DNA of 64,000 nt from NCBI RefSeq assembly GCF_001424105.1, contig NZ_LMQH01000011.1, positions 2,268,045 through 2,332,044 on the forward strand, given 5' to 3'. The position numbers were made by a program, and so were the translations under genes. The DNA is from Chryseobacterium sp. Leaf394 (lineage in GTDB: Bacteria; Bacteroidota; Bacteroidia; Flavobacteriales; Weeksellaceae). The stretch's first letter is position 1; every line of letters begins with the position of its first letter. A model generated the notes under the pieces. That model had not been told where the DNA came from. It did not search any database and was given only the letters and a program-made list of their open reading frames with translations. Below are positions 53,878 through 62,969 of this stretch, piece by piece.

Positions 53878-56385
53878 TCAGCGTCCTTCATTCATTTCCC
53901 TGTCAATCCATTCAACATTTTTTCTGTCTTTCAGGAAGTAGTCCCACCAGTCGACTGTTCTTCTGTTCAAATCAAATGCTTCGGGCGTATTATATCCTAA
54001 TGTGTGTTCCTGATCCCTGTAGAAAAGTGCTATTACTTTCTTTCGGTTCCGCAGAAGGCCGATGTAAAAGGCTTCAGTCTGCTCCGGAAGTACATTTCCA
54101 TCCTTTCTACCTGACCACATTAAAATCGGGGCACTTACATGCTGCACATAATTGACCGGATTGTTTCTGAAATACAATTCTTCATTCCCTACATAAGGTC
54201 TGTTGATTTCAAACTGTCCGCCTTCAAATCTACCGTAATCGGGAATCTCAAACAACCTGTTGTACGAAAAGTATGACTGCATAATATTCGCTACGGATGC
54301 CCCTGAAAGGTATGCTGCAAAACGAGTTGAATGAGTGGCAATAAAATTCACTTCATATCCACCCATGGAGTGACCGCTCAGCCCTATTTTTTCCTGATCG
54401 ATATAAGTAAAATCTCTCAATGCATCCAAAGCTGCATGAACACAGTCTAATGCAGAGATGCCCGTTCCTCTTTCATCAAAGACAACATCAGGCTGATAGA
54501 TAAAATATCCCCGGTCAAGCATCAGCCTTTTATTAAATCCATCGGGTTTAATTTCTCCACGGATGTATGCTGATGCAGCGTCAGACTGTTTTTGGTATAT
54601 TCTGACAATGACCGGATATTTTTTTGAAACGTCAAAATTTTCCGGATACGAGAGAATAGCTTTTAAAGGTCTACCCGAACTGTTTTTGTATGAGAGAACT
54701 TCGGTTTTTAAATCTGAAGCTCTTTTATCCTGACGGTTGGTCCGGTAAAGAAGTTCTGTCTTTCCATTTGTTGTATTCCTGCGGTAAATTCCAGGTGGAA
54801 TATTATGATTTTCTTCAACACTGTATACCAGAGCTGAATTATGATTATCAGTTTCTGAAACCTCCTTTATTTTATGAGATGTGAGAGGGATCAGTACCGA
54901 TGTTTTTCCCCGTTCCCACCGTAATACACTTGTTTTTTTACTGTTTTCATCATAAATCTGCAGTTGCAAAGGTTTGCTTAGATCTGCGGTAAAAGTTCGG
55001 AATCTGGTTTTAAGATGACCAAAAGCTACATTTATTTTTTTGTTCATAATGGTTACCTCATGTGCATCTGAAATCTTCATTGCTGAAAGTTTTTTGGTTT
55101 TCAGGTCATATGCAAAAAGATCTGATTTACCGGAAAACAACAATATTTTACTGTCTGAAGAGAATACGGGATTGCTGAACTGACTGCCATCAATTTCTGT
55201 GAAGCCCTGATGTTCAAGATCGAATATTATCCACTTATCAGTTTTCCTGCTGTGAGACACTGCAAAATTTCCATTCATTGATCCTATAACTTCAGATGAC
55301 TCATTGAACGCCAGTAAGCTGGTGTTTTTTTCTATATCGTACAGATAGATGTCATACATTGGCGTAGCATGGATATAGTTGTAAACTTCTTTCGAGCTGA
55401 ACATCCAGAGATACCTGCTGTTGTTCAGTGGTACATAGACCTGAGATTTTTCGGAGGGCAGTTCAGTTATTATTTTTTTCTCCGGCTTCCAATACCAGAA
55501 CCTGTAGTTTCTTTTTCCCGTGCGTGCGGAACGCAGATTTTTATCACTTCCATACCAAACCTCCACCATTTGAGAATCAGAAACCTCTGTTCTGGATTCT
55601 GCAGAAACTAGAAAAGTGCCGTCATTCCCAGCTTCTGCTATTTTAATGGCATCAGTTTTTACCGGCTGGATTAGTTCCGGGACATAAATTTTTCCTTTTT
55701 TAATATCCAGAAGAACCATCCGTTTTGCAGTCTCACCAATTATCTGTTCCCTTATGGCGAGAAAATTCTGTGAAGACAGAAGTTCAGTTTTTTCAATGGT
55801 ATTTTCCGTACTGTAATGCCTGAAGATTTTTTTTCCATTCCATTCCAACAGTTCATTTTTTCTCTTACTGCCCGTACTTTCAACAGTCGTCGTGATGAAT
55901 ACTTTGCTCTTACCTGAGGTCATCTTTTCCACCTGTAACAATTTCAGTATACGCTTTCCGCTCAAATTATAGATGCTCAGTGTTTTATTTTTATCCAAAA
56001 TACAGAACTGCCTTACATCTTTCATCACCTCTGCAGTCCTGACCTTTTTGAAGGTTATCTTCTGATGTGTCTGCAGGTTTAGAAGCTGTGCATTGCCTGC
56101 ACCAACAGCAAAAAAATGCAGTTTCCCAAGAAATGATTTTTTGTCACTCATTCCAATCACTGTATCGGACGGAACTTTTCTTTGGTGTGAAAAAACAAAA
56201 ACCGTATCGTTGCTTTCAGGATAAATAAGCGTTAGAGCCGCATATTTTCCATCTTCTGAGTTTATCATCCATTTAAGATCTGAGAATTTTGATGCCCATA
56301 GTTTCAGACTGTCATCCTGAGTCCGCTGACTGTATACAGTAGCTGACAAAAATATTACAATGAGTGTTATAAAAGCTGTTTTCAT
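53878..56385 (-). CDS. S9 family serine peptidase (prolyl oligopeptidase-like), secreted
   Basis: An 835-residue exported peptidase with signal peptide MKTAFITLIVIFLSATVYS. The long middle part would form a beta-propeller; the alpha/beta-hydrolase domain is C-terminal. The catalytic Ser is in GLSGHSMGGYEV at about 670, Asp in WSGRKDGNVLP at about 760 and His in RDQEHTLGY at about 792. Its ATG directly follows the SusD stop codon (TAAATG), so it is the third gene of the SusC-SusD operon. The locus probably imports and cleaves peptides; that substrate is inference. Confidence 0.88.
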   Translation of the reverse strand: MKTAFITLIVIFLSATVYSQRTQDDSLKLWASKFSDLKWMINSEDGKYAALTLIYPESNDTVFVFSHQRKVPSDTVIGMSDKKSFLGKLHFFAVGAGNAQLLNLQTHQKITFKKVRTAEVMKDVRQFCILDKNKTLSIYNLSGKRILKLLQVEKMTSGKSKVFITTTVESTGSKRKNELLEWNGKKIFRHYSTENTIEKTELLSSQNFLAIREQIIGETAKRMVLLDIKKGKIYVPELIQPVKTDAIKIAEAGNDGTFLVSAESRTEVSDSQMVEVWYGSDKNLRSARTGKRNYRFWYWKPEKKIITELPSEKSQVYVPLNNSRYLWMFSSKEVYNYIHATPMYDIYLYDIEKNTSLLAFNESSEVIGSMNGNFAVSHSRKTDKWIIFDLEHQGFTEIDGSQFSNPVFSSDSKILLFSGKSDLFAYDLKTKKLSAMKISDAHEVTIMNKKINVAFGHLKTRFRTFTADLSKPLQLQIYDENSKKTSVLRWERGKTSVLIPLTSHKIKEVSETDNHNSALVYSVEENHNIPPGIYRRNTTNGKTELLYRTNRQDKRASDLKTEVLSYKNSSGRPLKAILSYPENFDVSKKYPVIVRIYQKQSDAASAYIRGEIKPDGFNKRLMLDRGYFIYQPDVVFDERGTGISALDCVHAALDALRDFTYIDQEKIGLSGHSMGGYEVNFIATHSTRFAAYLSGASVANIMQSYFSYNRLFEIPDYGRFEGGQFEINRPYVGNEELYFRNNPVNYVQHVSAPILMWSGRKDGNVLPEQTEAFYIGLLRNRKKVIALFYRDQEHTLGYNTPEAFDLNRRTVDWWDYFLKDRKNVEWIDREMNEGR

Positions 56386-57753
56386 TTAATAGCCCTGATT
56401 TTGAGGTTTGAGTTTTCCGTTCAAAAGCAGTTCCTTCTGCGGAACCGGCCACAGGCGGTGGTAGTCTTTCCAGTTGGGTTTTACAGCTGTAAGCTGGCTG
56501 AGCTGATCATTTCTTTTAAGGTCGAAAAAGCGGTGACCCATCTCAGTGAAGAATTCACGGCGGTTTTCATTCAGGATTTCCGTGAGCAGTACAGCCTGCG
56601 TTACAGATGTTGTAAGTGCAGGAAGTGTAGCCCGCTGTCTTGTTCTGTTGACATAAAGAACGGCTTCCGTCACTTTATTCTGCTGAGCCAGTGCCTCTGC
56701 CAGTAAAAGGTTAACTTCCTCAAGCCTGAAAACGATGGAATATTCCGCGGTGTTGGCTGAACGGAGTCTGTACTTTTCGGCGCGGTACCATGTATTGGCT
56801 CCCACGGTAACCGTTCCCATCCAGGACTGTTTTCTCAGGTCACCTGCGGGAAAGGAACTGACCAAAGAATTTGTAAGTGAAAACCCTGTCGGGGCGGCAT
56901 TGACGAAATAGTAGAGGGAAGCTTCCTTTGTGGCATCACCTGAGTTTTTGGGTTTCAGCTGCCAGAGGATGTGGGTTCCGGATTTCTGAAATACCTTGGT
57001 GATGTCGTTCTGAAACTGGTACAGTGGACTCTGAAGAATGGTTTTGAGTGAAGCTTCCGCCTTTGACCATTGCTTCTGCTGCATGTATACTTTTGACAGA
57101 ATCAGCTCTGCTGTCTTTCTGTTGATGAATATTCTTTCTGTATTTCGGTACTGATTATTCAGTGCAGGAATAGCATCGAGGAGATCCATCTCTATTCTAT
57201 TCAGCACTTCTGCAGCAGGTGTTTTGTCAATGTTCTGATTGATGATGTAATTGGTGGTTACAGGATAGGGAATATCTCCGTAGATCTGCTGAAGATAAAA
57301 AAACAGCAATGATCTTATCGTCAGTGCCTCAGCGGTTATCCTTGCCTTATCAGCTGCAGATAATCCCGTTGATTCTTCTACCCCTTCTATAATGCTGTTG
57401 GCCACATAAATTTTCTGATAGGCGGCTGTCCAGAATGTGGTGACCGGAGCATTGGAATCCAGGAGCGTATTGTTAAAAATATCCGGAAAGCCATTATTGG
57501 TCACCGCCGTATGGTAAATCAGATCGTCGGTGTACATTCCCCAAAGTCTGCCCGACTGGTCTGCGGATATTGGGGAGCTGTCCCACAATCCGGCGTAGAG
57601 TGCTGACAGTGCCGCATTGGCAGTCTGCACATCACTGAACACATCCTGTGTTGCGATCTGGTTTTGCGGAAGATCTGTTTCGATCATTTTTTCACATGAG
57701 GTTGTGATCGTCAACAGGACGATTGCTGTTATTGTTTTTTTGATTGATGTCAT
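56386..57753 (-). CDS. RagB/SusD family outer-membrane lipoprotein
   Basis: Surface nutrient-binding lipoprotein of 455 residues that caps the SusC transporter. A lipoprotein signal ends ITTSCEKM (lipidated at about C20). The SusD-like N-terminal part shows FSDVQTANAALSALYAGLWD, and the RagB C-terminal part ends ENRREFFTEMGHRFFDLKRN followed by WPVPQKELLLNG and PQNQGY, a classic SusD ending. It is unusually far (599 bp) from susC. Confidence 0.93.
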   Translation of the reverse strand: MTSIKKTITAIVLLTITTSCEKMIETDLPQNQIATQDVFSDVQTANAALSALYAGLWDSSPISADQSGRLWGMYTDDLIYHTAVTNNGFPDIFNNTLLDSNAPVTTFWTAAYQKIYVANSIIEGVEESTGLSAADKARITAEALTIRSLLFFYLQQIYGDIPYPVTTNYIINQNIDKTPAAEVLNRIEMDLLDAIPALNNQYRNTERIFINRKTAELILSKVYMQQKQWSKAEASLKTILQSPLYQFQNDITKVFQKSGTHILWQLKPKNSGDATKEASLYYFVNAAPTGFSLTNSLVSSFPAGDLRKQSWMGTVTVGANTWYRAEKYRLRSANTAEYSIVFRLEEVNLLLAEALAQQNKVTEAVLYVNRTRQRATLPALTTSVTQAVLLTEILNENRREFFTEMGHRFFDLKRNDQLSQLTAVKPNWKDYHRLWPVPQKELLLNGKLKPQNQGY

Positions 57754-58352
57754 AAGGTTGTTTTTTATTTATTATAGTGTTCTTTTGACTCCTTTCAGTC
57801 GTCGAACCTAAAGGGTTTGCCTTGATGCAAAAGAACCAAAAAATCAAGACCCCAAAACTTTGCCTCTCAATTTTTATGTATTAATATTGAATCGGCGAAT
57901 CTCTACGAGATTTTACGCTACAAATTGAGCCGGTGCTGAAAAGTTTAAACTCGTGCGGAATCACTATTTTACTTCTTAATGTTTTTACTGCCCGCACTCA
58001 AACAGTAAACTTTTGGCTCATCTTTATTTATTTTTTTATTCGATTCGCCGAACCATAAACGTTTCTCTGTGGCCCATGCTTTCAATTTGCTTAACGCTAA
58101 AAGTTTAATGGTCAACGTTGAAGTGGATCTATTTTAATGTATAACCGTTTTGTTGATTTCATAACTTTGTTCTTCTATATTTAAAAAATGTAATTGTCGA
58201 ATATCCGGGAGATATACACTAATAATTGAGCAGAGCGAGGCGGATCTTAAACTTATTTTGCTTTTGTTCTTCATTTCTGCAATCTTTAAAGCTTTCGATT
58301 CCGACGTTAATATTCTTGAGTGTAAACTTTGCAATCATATTCACTACCCATA
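57754..58352. other. Structured spacer between susC and susD
   Basis: 599 bp with no credible gene. It holds nested inverted repeats: TCGGCGAATC (57892) with GATTCGCCGA (58042), TGAGCC (57926) with GGCTCA (58015), AAAAGTTTA (57939) with TAAACTTTT (58006), and GTGCGG (57953) with CCGCAC (57992). Typical susC-susD gaps are short, so this looks like an inserted non-coding repeat element or a regulatory RNA structure. Confidence 0.6.
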
Positions 58353-61346
58353 TCACAGCGTCAGTGTTGCTCCGAAGGAATAGGTTCTGAGAGGTGGCAG
58401 AAATCCGCTTGAACCCAGCTCCGGATCTATCCCGAAATACATTGTCCAGGTGTGAAGGTTCTGTCCCTGAAAGAAAAGTTTCACTTCCCTGAATATTTTA
58501 CCCTGAGTAGGAATGCTGTATGCGAGCTGCACATTTTTCAGCCTGATGAATGAGGCATCGGAGACCGTTGCATCACTTATCTGAAACAGCTGGTGTGAGA
58601 CTGTGGTTGCGGTATGGTAAGGCATATACAGTCCCTCAGGATTCTGAGGTGACCATACATTCAGAGCCTGCACGGGGAGGTTGTTCATGGAACCGGGTGA
58701 GGGCATGGTGCTGTTGTAGTTTCTGCTTTCCTGTTTTACAAACTGTACAAGCACGGAAAGGTTCCAGTTTCTGTATCTCAGGTCATTGGTGAATCCTCCG
58801 TAGAACTTCTGACCGAGGTTTCTGATCACCTGTCTGTCATCGGGAGATGAGATTTTGCCGTCACCATTGAAGTCTGTAAAAATATACTGTCCCGTGGCAG
58901 GATTGATGCCGTTGAGCTGATACAGTTTTATGATGTTGACCGGCTGCCCGACAACATAGGTGTTGGCATAGGAAGAACCTTCAAGACCGGGAAATGAAAG
59001 AAGTCTGTTCTCCGGAAATGTAATGTTGAATCCTGCATCCCATGAAAATGAGCCGTTCTGTATCAGATCTCCTTTAAGATCAAATTCCCATCCTCTGTTC
59101 CGAACGGTGGCACCCAGATTGGCGAGTACCGATGTGAATCCCGTTACTGCGGAAAGCTGGTAGCCGAGAAGCTGGTTTGATGAACGGTTGCTGTAGTATG
59201 CTGCCGTCAGATTCAGGCGGTTTTTAAAGAGCCCGAGCTCAAGGGCTGTTTCAAACTTCAGGGTTTTTTCCCAGCTGAAATCCGGATTATAGAGTCTTGA
59301 AGGCAGCAGACCCACTACTCCATTATAGATTAAAGTGGATGTGATGTAGGTATTGAGGTACTGGTTTTCCCCGATATTGTCGCTTCCTGAGGAACCGTAG
59401 CTTGCCCTCAGTTTTCCGAAGCTGACAAAGCGGTTGTCTTTCAGAAAGTTTTCCTTTGTGAAGATCCAGGCGGCACCGGCTGCCCCGAAGGTGGCGAATC
59501 TGTTGTTGGGACCGAAGCGGCTGCTGCCATCCCTTCTTCCGGTCAGGTTGAGTATGTACTTGCCTGCATACTGATAATTGATTCTGCCGAACACTGCCGC
59601 ATAGCGGTATTCAGTGGTCACGGCATCCGATACGGTTTTGGCCTGCGCCGCACCGATGTTGCTGATGAAGAGGTTGCTTTCAAAACCGAATCCCTGAATG
59701 GCGGATGTGCTGTTTGTATCCCGTTGGTAGGTTCCTCCTGCAAGGATGTCTGTCTGATGGTTGCCTTTTTTGAAGAACCAGCTGAGCTGCGGTTCGATGA
59801 CCATTGAGAATCTGTCCTGATTGCTTTTTGAAGCAGCTGACTGTGCCGAGGTCATTCCGAAAGAAGGATCATTGGCGGTGTGGGGTCTGAGTGACCATTC
59901 CTCAAAGGTCTGGTAGGTCATGCCTCCGTTGACTTTCAGTCTCAGGTTTTTAACCAGTTCGTATTCCGCGCTGATGTTGCTCAGGAACTGAAGCTGGTCA
60001 TTGGAATAGGTATTCCTGAAGTTGGCCAGAGGGTTGGCGAAAGTACTGTTTTCCCAGTTCAGACTGCCGCTGCTGTCATACAGTGCCGGTGCATTGGGAG
60101 ACAGTATATAGGAAGCTGCGGTAACATCCGATGTGAGGACATTATTGTCCAGCGCGGAAAACAGGTTGGACATGTTGAAGGTAAACTTCCTGTCTGCCGA
60201 TCTGTGGGAAATATTTCCGGAAACCGTGTTGGTTCGGTACCTGAAGTTTTCCCCGAAAACGGTAGTCTGCTGACTGTGGCCGAGGCTTAGCAGGTAGGAT
60301 GTATTTTCACTTCCTCCGCTGAGGGAAAGCTGGGTATTGGTTATATCAGCATAATCCCCGATGAGTTCCTTCCGCCAGTCGGTGAATCTGTTTTTATCCC
60401 AGGTGCCGTTGATGTCGTAGGCAATTGCCGGATAGGCTGAAATGTTGTCATTGGCAAAAGCCTGCCGGCGCATGTTGATGTACTGTTCCGTGTTCATCAT
60501 TTCCAGTCCGGAAACGGCATGGCTCAGTCCGTAGGATGAGTTGAGGGTAAGTCTCAGCCCTCCTTTTTTTGCTTTTTTTGTGGTGACCAAAACTACTCCG
60601 TTGGCTCCCCTTGATCCGTAGATCGCTGTGGCATCAGCATCTTTGAGGATTTCGAAGCTTTCGATGTCGTTGGGACTGATGGAGTTCAGCGGATTGACAT
60701 TGGCCAAAGCAAGTACGGTTCCTCCGTAGCGTGAATTGACTCCGCCACCAACGGGAACGCCATCGATGATGTAGAGCGGCTGATTGCCGTCAATCTCTGA
60801 ATTGATACGGGTGCGGAGGGAATTTCTGCCCCTGATCTGGATGTCGAAACCTCCGCCTGCTGTTCCCGAGTTTTGGGTAATGCTGACGCCTGCCATTCTT
60901 CCCTGCGCTGCTGACAGTACATTGGTGACGGGCTGGTTTTCGATTTCCTTTGCTGAGATTTTGGCAATGCTTCCGGTTCTTTCACGGTCTTTTACCTTGT
61001 AATAACCGGCGTTGAGGACGACTTCTTCAATTTGCTTCAGGTTGAGGTTAAGGTTGAGGTTTAGGGTTAAAGCTGCTTCTAAGGTTTTTCGCTGTTCGGG
61101 ATAATCTGAGTGGCGGAAAACAAGGACGGGATTCTCTCCGCTGACCTGAAGAATGTAGTTTCCTTTGTCATTGGTAACAGTCGTTTCACTGCTGTTATCC
61201 TGAGAGACAGAAACTCCTGAAAGGGGTTTGTTGTCTGCGGTTACGGTACCCGTAACGGTTCTGGTCTGAGCCTTGAGATTGCTGCATATGACTGCCAGCA
61301 TGAAGGCGCAAACCGTGCTTCCTATAGTATTATAGGATTTTTTCAT
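58353..61346 (-). CDS. SusC/RagA family TonB-dependent transporter
   Basis: A 997-residue outer-membrane importer. Signal peptide MKKSYNTIGSTVCAFMLAVI with cleavage near KAQ; a carboxypeptidase-D-like domain at about 28-95; an (LN) repeat at 94-103; the plug with IEEVVLNAGYYKVKDRERTG, VTNVLSAAQGRMAGVSITQN, PLYIIDGVPVGGGVNSR and DADATAIYGSRGANGVVLVT (as two halves of the SusC signature); then a 22-strand barrel ending YSFGATLTL. The NAGYYxVKxRERTG wording is typical of a SusC group found with peptidases. A long leader of about 600 nt precedes it. Confidence 0.95.
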   Translation of the reverse strand: MKKSYNTIGSTVCAFMLAVICSNLKAQTRTVTGTVTADNKPLSGVSVSQDNSSETTVTNDKGNYILQVSGENPVLVFRHSDYPEQRKTLEAALTLNLNLNLNLKQIEEVVLNAGYYKVKDRERTGSIAKISAKEIENQPVTNVLSAAQGRMAGVSITQNSGTAGGGFDIQIRGRNSLRTRINSEIDGNQPLYIIDGVPVGGGVNSRYGGTVLALANVNPLNSISPNDIESFEILKDADATAIYGSRGANGVVLVTTKKAKKGGLRLTLNSSYGLSHAVSGLEMMNTEQYINMRRQAFANDNISAYPAIAYDINGTWDKNRFTDWRKELIGDYADITNTQLSLSGGSENTSYLLSLGHSQQTTVFGENFRYRTNTVSGNISHRSADRKFTFNMSNLFSALDNNVLTSDVTAASYILSPNAPALYDSSGSLNWENSTFANPLANFRNTYSNDQLQFLSNISAEYELVKNLRLKVNGGMTYQTFEEWSLRPHTANDPSFGMTSAQSAASKSNQDRFSMVIEPQLSWFFKKGNHQTDILAGGTYQRDTNSTSAIQGFGFESNLFISNIGAAQAKTVSDAVTTEYRYAAVFGRINYQYAGKYILNLTGRRDGSSRFGPNNRFATFGAAGAAWIFTKENFLKDNRFVSFGKLRASYGSSGSDNIGENQYLNTYITSTLIYNGVVGLLPSRLYNPDFSWEKTLKFETALELGLFKNRLNLTAAYYSNRSSNQLLGYQLSAVTGFTSVLANLGATVRNRGWEFDLKGDLIQNGSFSWDAGFNITFPENRLLSFPGLEGSSYANTYVVGQPVNIIKLYQLNGINPATGQYIFTDFNGDGKISSPDDRQVIRNLGQKFYGGFTNDLRYRNWNLSVLVQFVKQESRNYNSTMPSPGSMNNLPVQALNVWSPQNPEGLYMPYHTATTVSHQLFQISDATVSDASFIRLKNVQLAYSIPTQGKIFREVKLFFQGQNLHTWTMYFGIDPELGSSGFLPPLRTYSFGATLTL
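61038..61067 (-). repeat. Hexanucleotide repeat in susC
   Basis: Near-perfect tandem hexamers encode LNLNLNLNLK at residues 94-103, between the N-terminal domain and the plug. Unit length is a multiple of three, so slippage would change length but not frame. Confidence 0.6.
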
Positions 61347-61789
61347 AGTTTTGTAATGTTTTTAATTAAACGATTCAATCCATTGCTCCTTCCTCAGTCG
61401 CCAAACTTAAGGGAAGGGGCTTTTTTATTGATCTTTTTGTTAGGCCGAGTTGGCCTGTGTCTTATTTCATTGGTTTTTGATTGGTCATAATAATTCGCTG
61501 TGATTGGGTTCCTGTTTTTATTCTGAACAGAGGAATCTCTGATGCAATCCCCAACTGCTCAGAAAAACAGGGCTTTCATGATACACTGAAAAGAAATAGT
61601 AATAAACTGCTCACTTCAGAGCATACAAAAGCAGTAAAATATCAATTAATATGAATGAAAATTTGTCCCGAGAAAGCTTTAAAGCCGCAATAGGTTGTAC
61701 ACCCTACTGTATCCTATCATGATACTCTATGTGGTGAAGCGGGCTTAGATTGTTTGTAGAAAAATCGGACGGCATGAAAATAAAACGGC
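61347..61789. other. susC leader region without genes
   Basis: About 440 bp with no coding frame. A -7-like TAAGTTTG (minus strand, 61402-61409) without a -33 box lies 56 bp before the susC ATG and could be its promoter. A small perfect hairpin AGGCC-GAGTT-GGCCT is at 61443-61457. Otherwise I see nothing specific. Confidence 0.35.
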
Positions 61790-61949
61790 ATGGAACTCTA
61801 CAATATCCTAACTGAGGTACTGGTATACCTTACATACAGATAAGAGAGCCCACGCCTAGGTCGTGAGCATCAGGCTTATCATCTCGTATGTTAAAAATTA
61901 CCAGTTTTCAGTTAGAGATTCTAAGCAATAGCTTCTAATATTCTTTGAA
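61790..61949 (-). ncRNA. Rod-like structured RNA, candidate 6S RNA
   Basis: On the minus strand, just downstream of a strong promoter, the sequence can fold into one long interrupted hairpin. Paired blocks (plus coordinates) are 61807-61814 with 61909-61915, 61819-61825 with 61899-61905, 61833-61837 with 61886-61890, 61839-61844 with 61875-61880, and 61848-61854 with 61862-61868, closed by a 7-nt loop. One mismatch on the plus strand (C61850/A61866) becomes a G-U pair on the minus strand, which favours minus-strand RNA. A central asymmetric bubble and a side hairpin AAGC-UAUU-GCUU complete the picture. The shape and size fit 6S RNA; the 3' end is uncertain. Confidence 0.5.
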
Positions 61950-61955
61950 GTATCG

Positions 61956-61987
61956 CAAAGTTACATTTCTGTGACTTCATTTACAAA
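61956..61987 (-). promoter_or_regulatory. Strong Bacteroidetes promoter of the structured RNA
   Basis: On the minus strand, TTTG (61987-61984), a 20-nt spacer and TAACTTTG (61963-61956) match the -33/-7 consensus exactly. The predicted start near 61949 lies about 600 nt before the susC ATG. Confidence 0.75.
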
Positions 61988-62072
61988 TATAACAAAATTT
62001 TCTAACGCGGGTTAATTATCCCACAAAATTTTTTGTAAATATATTGAAATTGTCTGTCTCGTACATTATGTA

Positions 62073-62333
62073 ATGATAAAAGATAGAGCAAAAGGAAATT
62101 TTCTAATCCTATTTGGAAAAAAACTAGAAGAACTGAGAAAAAGTCAGAATCTAAGTTACAGACAGCTAGCACAAAATTGTGATGTTGACCACAGTGACAT
62201 CAGCAAAATTGAAAAAGGAAAAAAAGATATTCAACTTACAACTATGTTGCAGTTAGCGCACGGTTTGGGACTATCTCCAAAGGAACTTTTTGATTTCGAA
62301 TTCGATATTACAAAGTCTAATGATGATGGATAA
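62073..62333 (+). CDS. Small XRE-family HTH regulator
   Basis: An 86-residue DNA-binding protein. The helix-turn-helix covers about residues 15-70: FGKKLEELRKSQNLSYRQLA, NCDVDHSDISKIEKGKKDIQ, and LTTMLQLAHGLGLSPKELFD. It contains no other domain. It is divergent from the structured RNA promoter and the susC locus (86 bp between its ATG and the -33 box), so it might regulate them; that is inference only. Such stand-alone HTH proteins are frequent in Bacteroidetes accessory regions. Confidence 0.85.
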   Translation: MIKDRAKGNFLILFGKKLEELRKSQNLSYRQLAQNCDVDHSDISKIEKGKKDIQLTTMLQLAHGLGLSPKELFDFEFDITKSNDDG

Positions 62334-62969
62334 ATCATGATAAGAGGTGGGATTTGCTTTTTTATTTACCAATTGCTTTGAAATAACGATCTGAACGCTG
62401 CTGCAAAACTTCATTTGTATCTTGAAGTTATTTTTTTGCTTAATTTTAAATAGTGACAAAGCAATTCTCGGACTACTGCAATGATGCTGTAGATTTTTTA
62501 GGGATTAATATTGGTGGTTTTTGTGAAGATAGAATATAAAAAGCTTAAATCAGCTCTCCAAGTTCTCCTAACATTAGAGTTTTCTTTTCCAATGGCTTAT
62601 AATATCGTAATGGTGATTCTTTATGAGACATCACGAAGTCAAGAGACTTCGCACAGCAGACAGGAAAGATGCCGACTATTGTTTGCATACTAAAAACCAC
62701 ATTACAGGTTAAAGATGGTACGAAGTAGGGAGACTTCGCATAGCGGAAAACTTTGACAGCGGACAGTTTGGTTATCAGAGGTTAAGTTCAATGGAATCAA
62801 ATCCCGAATTGGTGACAGACTGGTTCTTTTGTGCAGGGAAAATTACTTAGTCGTTTGACTTCGCATGGCCAAGCATCTGGAAAGCGGAATTTGCGGATGC
62901 AGTATTTTATCATCAACAACAAGTTGATGATTGTGGTAAACTGTTGTGGACACCTGATCATATCTGCAG
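62334..62969. other. Gene-poor region with hairpin repeats
   Basis: 636 bp with no credible gene. It contains repeated units around 62634-62660 and 62719-62746 (described separately) and a third partial unit GACTTCGCATGGCC at 62857-62870. A 60-codon frame at 62511-62693 has no family features. Confidence 0.45.
62634..62746. repeat. Two hairpin repeat units
   Basis: Unit 1: CGAAGTC-AAGA-GACTTCG then CACAGCAGAC. Unit 2: CGAAGT-AGGGAG-ACTTCG then CATAGCGGAA. Both are small perfect hairpins followed by the similar CAyAGCrG. Related sequence occurs upstream of wza at 52493-52517. Confidence 0.55.

Noticed and set aside
58134..58334. 66-codon minus-strand frame in the susC-susD spacer
   Set aside because: No family features; it lies in repeat-like, structured DNA and has no sensible start context.
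62511..62693. 60-codon plus-strand frame after the XRE gene
   Set aside because: Runs through the hairpin repeat unit; no domain, promoter or conserved feature.
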